NCBI GenBank assembly: GCA_025449115.1
Contig: JAHLKC010000001.1
Location: forward strand, 600,844-664,843
DNA length: 64,000 nucleotides
Direction: 5' to 3'
Source: Chytridium lagenaria
Taxonomy: Eukaryota > Chytridiomycota > Chytridiomycetes > Chytridiales > Chytridiaceae
In this document: positions 14,301 to 24,500 of the stretch, one piece after another
How the letters are laid out: the number at the start of each line of letters is the position of its first letter
Position numbering within the stretch: position 1 is the stretch's first letter
Program-made: the position numbers and the translations under genes
The notes under the pieces: model-generated
What the model was told of the DNA's origin: nothing
Databases searched by the model: none
The model's input: the letters and a program-made list of their open reading frames with translations, nothing else

Positions 14301-14444
14301 TCCATACTCATCCTGAGTCCCGAAAAAAGCAAATGTGAGCTCCCAACGTAAAACCAAAACCACAAATACTCACCGTCGTGAAGGGGCTTCTTGCTCCCCT
14401 TGCTGTCGCTGCTGCTGAAGATCTACGGACCTTCTTCTGAACAT
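11328..14444 (-). CDS. Wax ester synthase/diacylglycerol acyltransferase-like protein (WS/DGAT)
   Basis: Predicted acyl-CoA:alcohol or acyl-CoA:diacylglycerol acyltransferase making storage lipids. The ATG at 14444 begins a short basic exon (MFRRRSVDLQQQ) ending at a GTGAGT donor. A Ser/Arg/Pro-rich N-terminal region (14310-13620) follows, unlike the compact bacterial enzymes. The acyltransferase core includes RSPILVFDEPTSLMEP (about 13550), PLWNVHAVQNVGGGKS and the active-site HHxxxDG region near 12690-12705. That site reads HHAIG then RR in the given frame, but becomes HHAIGDG, joined in frame across the intron to MSIMLAATSLF, if one G is removed from a GGG run. The C-terminal DUF1298-like part has VDVVASHTCVLANVPGMEEV (about 11690), VQFIVPNMVHHVNMVSYDGK and a terminal GFEGSILA. 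Introns are short. Substrate preference cannot be judged from sequence. Confidence 0.8.
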
Positions 14445-15054
14445 GGCGTTGGATAGCGTTTCGTTCGTCGGTGGTATGAGGATAGAGAGGACGGAGGGTA
14501 AGTTTTATTGTTGAAGGCGGGAAATGAATTGGTTGGAAAATGCTTGCATGCGCATGCAAGTCAATAAATAAATAAATTGGCTTTATTAAAAAACTTTTGA
14601 GGACTCCGCCCCCGATATGGCCCCCGAGTACCGCCGCTAGGAGCGATGACGCCAATGTAAACAAGGCAGATTACGGTGAAGTTCTCTATGGTATCCCGTT
14701 ACTATTGAGACAAAACGATTTCAAAAAGGCATAAAGGTCCATCACATTTTTCTTTCTCTTTATTTACTTGAAAAAAGCCGTTGAAAATGAAAGAAATAAG
14801 GGAGAATGCAGGAGTTACTTTCTACGGCATTGAATTGACGACCCATGCAGGGGGAAAAATCAAAAAACACCGTTAAAATGAGGCATGTCCATCTCCATAA
14901 CGCGGGAGAAAAAAGGGTGTATCTGGGATATCATCACAAGAATAGAAATAAAACCAAGGACGAACAGGGGTTGGCGAATTCACAACAAGATGAGGAATAA
15001 GTATAAAAAAAACAACAGTAAACCAGCAACTCATCCTCGTTCCACACTCGCCGA
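14445..15054. other. Intergenic region
   Basis: About 600 bp between two minus-strand genes. It should contain the acyltransferase promoter and the permease 3' UTR. No further gene or clear motif was seen. Confidence 0.4.
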
Positions 15055-16437
15055 CTATGACCTTTGTGAAAGCAACGGCGACCTATCCGAAAATCCTCCC
15101 TCATCATCAACCACCTCAATCTCACCCAACACCTCCCCCTCCTCCACCAAAACACTCTCATCCTTCCCTTCAACCCCCTTCCTCAGTCTCACAATCAACA
15201 CCGCAACAACCCCCCAATACCCCAACCACCCCCCCAAAGTCGCCACAGTAGGTCGACACCGATACCCACCAACGCTTTCAGCACCTGAAACCCCACCACT
15301 TTCTCCTCATCACAACACCACCCCGCATCCCACACAACCCCCGCGTCCTCCCAAACCCATCCCGCAACATCCGACACCAACGAAGCAGACAACACCAACA
15401 TCATCACTGCAGACGTCATCATCAATGTCCGCAGTTCAAGCGTCGCAGAGAATCGGTAAATCAATACCCCTGTCATCGTGGATGCGGTTAATCCGAGGAG
15501 GAATGGAGGGAGGATGAGGAGAGGCGGTGTGCCGATGGTTATGGTGGTGAGGTAGAGCACGCATTCGAGGCCTTCACGGAGGACTGTAGTGAATGCGAGG
15601 AGGGCAAAGGCGTACGTGGTGAACGTTTTGGGGGTTGGAGTGAGGTGGTGTGATATCTTGCGCTCCCATTTGGCTGTAATGTGGGAGGGATTGGAGATGG
15701 AGAGGATCTTGATAGCGAGGATCTGGTGGATAGAAAAAGTTAGCCCACTACGGATTTTATCGAGAAAGAGCTGAAGAGGAGTGAAAAAACAGAGGCTGGT
15801 CATTCAACTCCAGCCATCGACTCTAATCCATATCATCCTTTTCCTAGCGACGACCATCACCTTCAAACAGCAGGACGTTCAACTCTATTCCGTATCCTCT
15901 TTCCAGCTACGACAATGACCTCCAATAATCAGGTCGCTCAACTCTTCGCATCGTCTATCCTAGGGACGACGATGCCCTCAAACAAAATAAAATCATCTGT
16001 TCCCAGCAACGACAACAACCTTCAATAAACAGGCCGTTCAATCCAGCGACGACAATAACCTTCAATAAGCAGGCAGCTCAATCCTATTCCCCATCCCCAT
16101 CCCAGAGACGACAATGCCTTTGAAGAAAAAAAAGCAAACCAACACCACTCACGTCTGCACTCCAACCGCAACCCCCTTAAAAACCCCTCCCAACTCTCCC
16201 CACCGCCTCTCCCTCCCCCTTACAACCCAAACCCCCCAAACAATCCCCGCCCCAACACCCATCGCCACCCCAACCCCGTAACAGCCCACCCCACACATGT
16301 CGACAGAGCCGCCATAAAAGCTCGGGTTGCAGGGATAACGACTTTTGTAGGAATTGGAGCAGCAGGGAGATGGTTATCACGGCTTCCAGGGATTCGCGGA
16401 AGGTGATGAAGAAGATGGGGAGGGAGGTTGGGACATT
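15055..16437 (-). CDS. ftr1: High-affinity iron permease, Ftr1 family
   Basis: Plasma-membrane Fe(III) permease; in fungi it normally works with a multicopper ferroxidase (Fet3), which is not in this window. Both hallmark iron-binding REGLE-type motifs are visible: FRESLEAVITISLLLQFL in the first exon (about 16395) and REGLECVLYLTTITIG in the last exon (about 15575). TAKWERKI (about 15670) precedes the second motif as in the family. The start ATG at 16437 (MSQP) requires one more C to join the frame of SLPIFFITFRES. A second break near 15265 separates QVLKALVG from the final helix GWLGYWGVVAVLIVRLRKG and an acidic tail. The intron between the two main exons (about 16152 to 15733, donor GTGAGT) contains a minisatellite. 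Function is well supported; the frame breaks look like homopolymer errors. Confidence 0.85.
15806..16100. repeat. Degenerate minisatellite inside an intron of the iron permease gene
   Basis: Four to six imperfect copies of a unit of about 40-65 bp share the core CAGCGACGACAATNACCTTC, then CAATAAGCAGGC and GCTCAATCC. Copies start near 15845, 15905, 15965, 16003, 16045 and 16110. The array lies between the two permease exons and has no open frame. Confidence 0.7.
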
Positions 16438-16633
16438 ATGCTGGTTTTTTTTTTTTAATGGAAGAGGCTTTGCGGTTCGTTTATAAAAGGCGGTTTTTGG
16501 GGCCAAGCAGCGGACCTTGAAAATTTCAATTCGATCCCCTCATGCAAACCTTCATGAAAATTCAAGGACAACAACATGATGCGCTTATAAAATTCTATTC
16601 AACTTTATAAAGAAACAAGTAAACCATTCGCCT

Positions 16634-18534
16634 TTAAGCGCTCTCCTTCTGCTGTCTCGCCACCATCAAACTCATCGGTACAACACATGCATCACAACTA
16701 GGATCTCCAAGACACGCCGGGAACCCACACATCTTCCCAACACTCGTCGTCTGAGGCGCGGCGGTGGTCATGGTCTTGCTCGTCGTCGTGGGAACAGCCG
16801 TGATTTGAGTTGTGGTCGTGGGGGTGATTTTACCGCTCGGGTCGATCAGACCTTTGCTTCCGGTTTGAACACCCGAACCTACACCGAATAGGACATCGCG
16901 GTGAGCTGGGGAGAGTGGGGTTGAGGTTGACCGGGTGGTGCGAGTTGCGGTGCGGGTGGTGGTGCGGGTGGTGGGGAGGTGGGTGGTGGTGGAGGGGGTG
17001 ATGGCGTTGAAGCCTTGTTCGCCGCCGTTGAAGAGGAGGTAGTTGAAGGTGTTGTTGGGAGCGCCGGAAACTTTTACGCCGTTTTCTATTGGAACAAGAA
17101 GCGTTAGAAGAAAAAGTTTGGAAGAGAACATTAGAAGGTATGAACGATGGAACAGGTACTTACAAAAGCAAGTTCATTCACCGCATCATAGATCTTGTCC
17201 ACTGACGAAAACTTTCTCTGACCCATCAACAACGCCATCACTCCCGCAACCATTGGCGCAGCAACCGAAGTTCCACTCGACACAACCCCTCCCTTCCCCC
17301 CTCATTATCAAGACTCACCACATTCGTTCCAGGCGCAACACCCCTCACACACTCTCCGCCATTAGAAAACGGCGCCCAACTCACAGTCCCATCCACAAAC
17401 GACACAGCAGCAGCTCCAACCGTGAACGCCGCAGAAGCTCCAGCAGGACTCCCCGCACATGCATCAACACCAGGTCCATCGTTTCCAGCCGCAGCGACAA
17501 CAGGATTACCAGCGAGGAAGGCTTGAGAGACGGCGAGTTCCCAACACAAAGTCTTTGGATCCACCCAGCGAGAGGTTGATGATGGAGGGTTGACGGGTTG
17601 CCCGGGCAGAGAGGATGGCGTAGTTGAGGACCTTGGAGGAGGGAGGAGGTGGTGCCGCGGCCTTCTTCGTCGAGGACACGGACGGAGATGATGTTGGAGT
17701 TGGGGGCGACGCCGTAGGTTTTGGAGGAGATGAGGCCGGCGACGTGGGTGCCGTGGCCGACGGGGGTCACCCGTGGTGTCGTTGGTGCCGATGAAGGGTG
17801 GCGCCAAAGATGGCGCGGCCTGGTTTTGTGTTTGGGAAAAACCCGGTTAGAATGGCGTTTGTGTATTGGGAGATGAGGATGAAGTTATGAGTGAAAACGT
17901 ACTTCAAAGTCGGGGTGGTTCAACATCAACACCAGTGTCAAGAACGTAGACGGCGACGCCAGCACCAGCAGTGTCAGGGACTATGTCAAAAGAAATAATG
18001 TTAGAGATGTTGAATTACAACAAAGGAGTGATCTATTTTAAGGAAGACGCACAGTTGTAGGTGTCAGAGTTTCCAGAAATGACGGGAAGGTGGGAAGCGG
18101 CAGGGTTTCTCTGAATGGCGTGCATGTAGTGGTAACGGTTAGGCTGACAACGTCAACGGTTTCATGGCATCGTCAGAGATTTAGCGAATTCCTCGTTACA
18201 TCCATCCAACAACATATCTAAAATTTCCAATGTAAGCATCTATTACAAAGAGAAAAGAAAAAGAAAAACATACCCAGGTAAAGTCGGTCCCAACGTTCCC
18301 TCTGAATCCGTAAAGTTTCAAGTAAGTCAACAATGGTTCATCAAACCCTTCCACAGGCGTCCACTTGGCTTTCAGTTGATTGCTCAGCCAACCCACATGG
18401 GATTCCCAGTTGGAACCGGGAGCCAGGATGACGATCCAGGAGTTGGGGACGATCTCGGGAACGTCTTGGGAGACAGCGAGAGAGGCGACAGCTGCGATGC
18501 GGCCTGCGAGGATGGTGAAGATGTGACGCGTCAT
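16634..18534 (-). CDS. Secreted subtilisin-like serine protease (S8, proteinase K type)
   Basis: Extracellular endoprotease. MTRHIFTILAGRIAAVASLA is a signal peptide, followed by an inhibitor-I9-like propeptide (NSWIVILAPGSNWESHVGWL). The catalytic triad is visible: Asp in VYVLDTGVDV (about 17955), His in GHGTHVAGLISS (about 17750), Ser in SSGTSVAAPMVAGVMALL (about 17265). The oxyanion Asn is in AAGNDGPGVDACAG (about 17480). After the protease domain comes a Thr/Ser-rich linker (about 16990-16780) and a short Cys-rich end, CGFPACLGDPSCDAC, before the stop. The linker probably carries O-glycans; the Cys-rich end could be a small binding module, but I do not recognise it. Frame breaks occur near 17920 (inside what would read NHPDFE), 17765, 17650 and 17545. 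Several short introns fit GT..AG. Confidence 0.88.
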
Positions 18535-19128
18535 GGTGTTTGTTTGGTATGCTATGTGTGTTTATGCAAAAGTGAGAGTGCAGGATGGGAGTATGCAAGT
18601 GAGAGTGCTAATGTGATGATGATGGTGAGAGGGTTTTTGAGAGTTGACAGTTGAGCTTTTTATATTGATGGTGGATGGTTGGTGTATAATTGCATTTTGA
18701 AGGGGAAGGAAAGAGGAATGAATTGAATTTAATTTAATTTATTTTCTTGTTTTGGGAAATGGAGTCCCTTCAAAATGACATTTATTTGTTAAAGCATTAA
18801 TTAATTAATTTCCATAAATGGTAATAATGAATAAAATATTGTACATACATAATATTTTTACAATGAAGGGGAGTCCCTGTTTCTCCCCTTCATAAGGATA
18901 ATAAGTATGTAATGTAAATATATAGAGCATTTAATGTAATATTAATGTAATTCATCTGTGTAATAGGTGTAGAATATTTCTTTTTTCGCTTACTCAATCC
19001 CTTCATTTTATTGTATGTACATAATTTATTTATTATTCTATTTATTTATTCAACAAATAACATGTAAATACATAACTACCAATAGATTTAATTAATAATA
19101 AAATTTATATAAGATTAAATAAATCATA
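18535..19128. promoter_or_regulatory. AT-rich divergent intergenic region
   Basis: About 590 bp between the divergently transcribed protease (-) and the AT-hook gene (+). It is strongly AT-rich with runs of TTAATTAATTA and a TTTTATATTGATGG stretch about 120 bp upstream of the protease ATG. It presumably holds both promoters; no specific operator is recognised. Confidence 0.4.
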
Positions 19129-20307
19129 ATGGGTAAACATGCTGCAAAGAGGACGTCATCCTCTGTGAGTAAACCACCGTCAAAGGCATCCGTTCTTCAA
19201 CCCATCATCATCACCAACAACAACATCACTGCTGCTACTACTACAGCAACACCATCATCATCACCATTAGGAGGAGGGACAACGGTAACGTATCACTTGC
19301 TTCCCCTTCAATGTCAATCTTAAAACTCATCACGTCATACCTACTACGTCGTGTTCTCAGCAACCCAGCAAAACCGCCATCAACTATGAGCCTGGCGATG
19401 AGGACAAGGAGAATGCATATTGTCTCTCTAAATCAACAAAGAGCAGCACCACGTTAGACCTCCCCATTCCCCATCCTCTGTCACCTGGACCAGGTAGGGT
19501 GGCTCACTCAACATGATTTTCTGGACACGTCACCATATTCACATCTAATTACACCCTTTCCCCCCTTCAGCGCTGCAGTTCACCAACCCTGAACTTCACA
19601 ACTACGCCTCCGCATCCACTTCAACATGGGCATCCCAACTCGCCAGCAGCACAGCAAGCCTCCACCTTTTACCAAACCGTCGCCTCAATCAACCCACCAA
19701 CACCACTCCTCCCATCCCAACCACAGCCTCGTCGTGGCCGTCCAATGAAATCCATACCTGCCCGCAGTAAACCCGTCAAAGCTGACAAAAAGTCCATCAA
19801 CAAGCGATCCACCATGCAGACCGACAACCGTTGGACCATGGAGCAAGCTTTTTGGCGTATCGTGCGGGGTTGTTGAGATACACTGTGCATGACAACATGG
19901 GCTTTATGACGGCTGCTGAGGAGGTGAAGGAGGGAGCGATTGCGCGGTTGTGGGGACCTCGAAAGTGGGGAGATGGCGTGCGGATGAAAAAGGCTGCTGT
20001 CGTTTACATGGGTCGTCAGGGTGGTGGAGTGGTGCCGTTGTTAAACGAGTCTGAATCCATGTTGAAGATGGGAAGCGCTCTCGTGGCGTTGAAGAATGCA
20101 TCTAATGTGACTGCTGACTCATCTCTACCTGCTTCATTGACGAATTTCGATGAAACAGACTCAGAGGCACCCACACAAAACCTTTTCCATCCATCACCCG
20201 TTGACATGGACTTTCAATTCCCTATCACCGACTACGAGCGTCCATCTCCATCCACCCTCCTCATCCGCACATCGCAAGAAAACCGGGTAGACTCGGATGA
20301 CATGTAA
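19129..20307 (+). CDS. Unidentified protein with an AT-hook-like motif
   Basis: I do not recognise the family. Three exons can be read: MGKHAAKRTSSSVSKPPSKA (19129 to about 19283), then QPSKTAINYEPGDEDKENAY after an AG at about 19361, then LQFTNPELHNYASASTS after an AG at about 19570. The last exon holds QPRRGRPMKSIPARSKP (about 19725), whose RGRP core matches a DNA-minor-groove AT-hook. Next come WTMEQAFWRIV and GLLRYTVHDNMGFMTAAEEV, which look globular. A frame break near 19860 separates these last two. The frame ends DSDDM at 20307. A nuclear DNA-binding role is inference from the AT-hook and the basic start. Confidence 0.5.
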
Positions 20308-21516
20308 CCAACTCGCAGGATCCTCCCTCACCCTTCGCTCCCAATCTTTCTCAAGCGTCATGCTATCGTCATCCTTTGAAGATGACCCTTCCTCCTCGTT
20401 TGGCGGTCCAATGCCAGACACCACGGGCGGCATCGCTAAATGCGAACAGCAGATTGAATCACGGGTCGAAGAGGATGTCGACTTTGCAAGTTTCATCGTC
20501 ACCGAGAGTTCACCTTGGGCGTCCCGTTCTCCTCCAAACACCTCGACCAACCGTGGACGCTTTCATCATCGCAGAGCGTTCATTCACGACGTATGATGAC
20601 GCTTTCGTCGTCACCAGCGGTGGCGAGATCTGTTGTTCTTCGTGGGATTGCGGAACGCACACATGGGGTCAGGTGATAGTAATGGGGGTGAGGAGCAGTA
20701 GTCCTGCGAGGTCACCGTTGAAGCATCTCTCGTGGTCTATTAGACGGTGTGAGGGGACATCGGCGAGGTTGGCCAAGTCGCCGTATTTTGGGGATGGTGG
20801 GAGGATGAGGAGTTGATGAGGGGCGTCGCCTCCGGCGTTGATGAGGAGTCCGAGGGGTGGAGGGGATTGGAGGACGCCATGTAGGAAGAGGAGGCCAGAT
20901 GATGGAGGTGAAGGGGATGGCAATGGGGATGATGGTTGGGTCGGTGAGGAGGGAGGGCGGCTATGGCCTTGTGTATTCTTAAGCGGAGTGGAGGAGGTCG
21001 TAGAGAAGGTGGAGCAGGAGGTGGATATCGTCATGGACGCAGCAAAACACATAATTAGGTAGTCTGCCTTTTAGGATCACTATAAGGCTGCGGAGGCAAA
21101 TAAGTGTCATGTTTAATGTAGTGAGAAAATAAATAAAAGCGCGGAAGCAAAAGAAAACTCCAGACAGCATTTATTCCATTTACGACAAATGCGATTTTTA
21201 ACCTAAAAATGGGATATGTAAAGAGAAAATGAATTTTTGGAAATAATTTCTCAAGTTTTCAAAAAAGTTTGCTCTCACGGGTTTTAAGCACCTCGACACC
21301 GAAACAAACGACACCTCATCTCAACCTTCACCCCTGTCATCCACGTCATAGAGACAACGGAGAGGGTATAGAGAGCGAGAGAGCGAGAGGGACAGGAGCC
21401 TCATCGTTTACAGCTGCACGCTTCCTCTATCCACGTCCCATCTAACGAATTAATACCGCTCTATTGTCCGACTAAAGTTCTGGTTCAAAGTACGCTGACC
21501 AAACAGGTCGACAAAA
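20308..21516. other. Ambiguous region: possible 3' part of the preceding gene, then CSL promoter
   Basis: Between 20308 and about 21060 both strands have open frames. The plus frame with ASFIVTESSPWASRSPP and the one with TVDAFIIAERSFTTYDDAFV look most protein-like and may extend the AT-hook gene across another frame break. I cannot settle the strand. From 21060 to 21516 there is no open frame; this is the likely promoter and 5' UTR of the CSL gene. Confidence 0.35.
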
Positions 21517-24500
21517 ATGAACCCTTCCAACCACCACCGTCACCACCGTCAACACCCCAACACTGCAGGGTACGGCGTCGGTCTACCTCCAGACCCTTCC
21601 CTATTCCATCCAGGAACCCCTCCCGTCCACTACCAACACCTCCTCCATCATCAACGCATGGCCCCTCCATATCCTCATCATCACCACCCACAACAACAAC
21701 CCCCAACACTCCACCCTCACCACCTCTCCCCTCTTCACCATCCCTCCCTCCCTCCTTCCCCTATCCTCAACCATCACCATCACCCTCCTCATCCAGACCA
21801 TTACCCTTTATTCCACTCCCCCTCAATGCCACCTCACTCCTACTCTGTTCACCACCCTTACGATCACCCACCTCACCCTTACGATCCTGCTTACCATCAC
21901 CCACATCGGCACCCCCAACACCATCTCCAAGATCCCGCCATCATCCCATCCAAACGAACCTGGTCCAATCGTCGCCAACCACATCACCACGCCATTGCAG
22001 CAGCATTGGGTGACGTTGACGAACCCTATTTACATCACAATGCAATCGAGCCTACGTCATCCGCCAGTGGTGACGTGTCCAATAAACGTCATGCCACAGG
22101 TAAACACTTCATCTCGTCATCGCAGTAAGATTTTTTTTTTTTGGAGAGGGGATCGTTCCCTCGGGTTTTTTTGGGCTGATATGAAGTAGAGCTGACCCTG
22201 TTTTTGTCGGAGGCGTCAAAAGGGGTGTTTCTTGGTTTGTTCATTCGAGCGGGTATTTCACGTGGAGGGTTCTCATCGCGTACCCCCTTTTCCTCTAGTG
22301 GACTTTTTCTGGAAAGGGTGGAGTGATGGGAACCCTCCCGTCTTTCTCGTGCGCGGGTTCTCACGCGATAGAAAGTGGGTTTATAGGAAAACTTGAAATC
22401 GCCCCCTATGTTGATACATAAATATCTCCCCAACTTCCCCCCCTACCCTTCCTTCCCCTTCCACTATTTGTATTGTTTTTGACGGAATTTCTAGGCAACG
22501 ACATGCAGTGGAATGGACAGGCGTCCGCGATCAACTTCAATGCGCTCAATTCCGCACCTTCTTCTGTCTTTACAAGCCAGCAAAGTGTAGGGAGTGGCGC
22601 TTCGTCTGTGTCTGGAGACATCCCGTCTGGGTCTATCGACCCTCTTTCCGTCTACTCCAACGGCGTCAACTTGGATGACGTCAACATCACTTCGAGTAAT
22701 ATCGCCTCGTCTAACGTGACTTTGAATGACGTTCATATCACCTCTAGTAACATTGGCCCTTCCAACGGCATCAACTTGAACGACGCCAACATCCCTTAAC
22801 CAACAACAGATATCCTACACCCACCACCTCTCAATCTAACCCCCAACTCCAAGTCTCTTCCCAAACCACCCTCCTCTCTATGCTCGAAGACCACTCCACC
22901 ATCACCTCCAACCCTCGCACCCTTTACGCTAAAAACGCTCCACGCGCCCGCTTACTCGGTCTCGAAGGCTTCAAGATCCAGCTACCCCAACTGAAATCCT
23001 CAGCAACACCATCCCACCCTCAAACCCACATCGTTACGTCTCTGTCTTCCCTCTCCCCCAAATGACATGGGATAACACCCTCCTCCCAAACAACCCTATC
23101 CCCGTCCCTCCCTTTCACAACGTGACATCAAAACGACGCGTCGGTCGACCCTCAAAAAAGCTCGTTGACGCTGATAAACTCCCTTCCATCAACGACTTGG
23201 AATCAATCCCTCTACTCTCCCATTCCCGTCGCTCCATCCCAATCTCTCCTCCCTGAAGCCCCGGCATGGACGGACGCGGAACCGCATTTTGGCCGATCAT
23301 GGGGATTATGTTGTTTATGTTGATGGAACGATGGGGACGTATGAGAAGCAAGGGTTTGATGGGAAGAGGTTTCCTGAAGGGATGGAGGAGTTGAGGAATG
23401 GGACGGGGGAGTGGGGGCCGCCGAGGTGTGTTTTGGAGGGGCCTGTGGGGGTTGGGAAGAAGGTTAGGTTTTTGGGGCGGTGGGAGAGGGGAAGGGGGGA
23501 CGGGGGGTGAAGGAGGTGACGGAGGGAGAAGAGGAGATGGTGTTGAGGAATTATTTGACGTGAGTTCTCCGGCGTTGGTGTATTTGTTTGTTTTTTTGTT
23601 TTTTTTGGTGTTTCATGGTTGTTTTTGGATTATATATTTTGTTCTTTTCTTTTGAAGAAATTCTACTTTTTCTTTTTTACCTTTTTTTATTTTGCATCGT
23701 TTTGTTGATTTTTTTTTGTTTTCTTTCAATTTCGTCATGTTAATTTGTAACGTTGTGGTATGCTCACGCTTTTAATGGTTTTTAGGAGTGTCGTCAATGC
23801 ATACTTTCTCGACAAATCCGGTGAATTCACTATCGTCATTGAAAATCCAAAAGTCGTCCAAAAGTCCTACGGCTCCGAAAAACGGTACACCCTCAACACC
23901 TTTCCCACATCCTCACACACCCCCTTATAGATTTCTTTGCCCATACCCTCAAGTCATCCTCATCGGTAAAGGCTGGACCTCCTCCGCCCTCGCCCCAGAC
24001 GGTTTCAACACCCCACCAAACCTCCGTATCGGTCCCGAAGTTGCCTTCCGGTCAAAACGACGACCGACCGCCAGCACCTTTTCAGAGACGGAATGGCCCT
24101 GGTCTGACCCCCATGTTCGAGTCACTGGTCGATGTATCGTGTGTCGACGAACGTTGCAAAAGACAAACGTGTGCTGGGATTGTCGATCTGTGTATGAGGT
24201 GGCGGGCGGTTGGATCTGATGAACGCGGGGAGGCGTTGCCGCTTCGTTTGACTATACGGATGGCGGAAGAGGCGGATGGGATGTGGGTCATGGATAATCG
24301 GAATCGGAAGGCATTTAGCCTTGGCGTCGACTTCGGCTGGTGCTGTTGGGGTGGATCAGAATTTGGGGTTGGAACCTGATGTGGATAGTGATGTTGAGTT
24401 TCCACCGCATGGGATGTTTAAGGGGGCTTTTGGACCGATTTTTCCGGGAGATGCGGCGGCCACGAGGATGAGGGTGGATTTGACTTCGCGTACTACGAGG

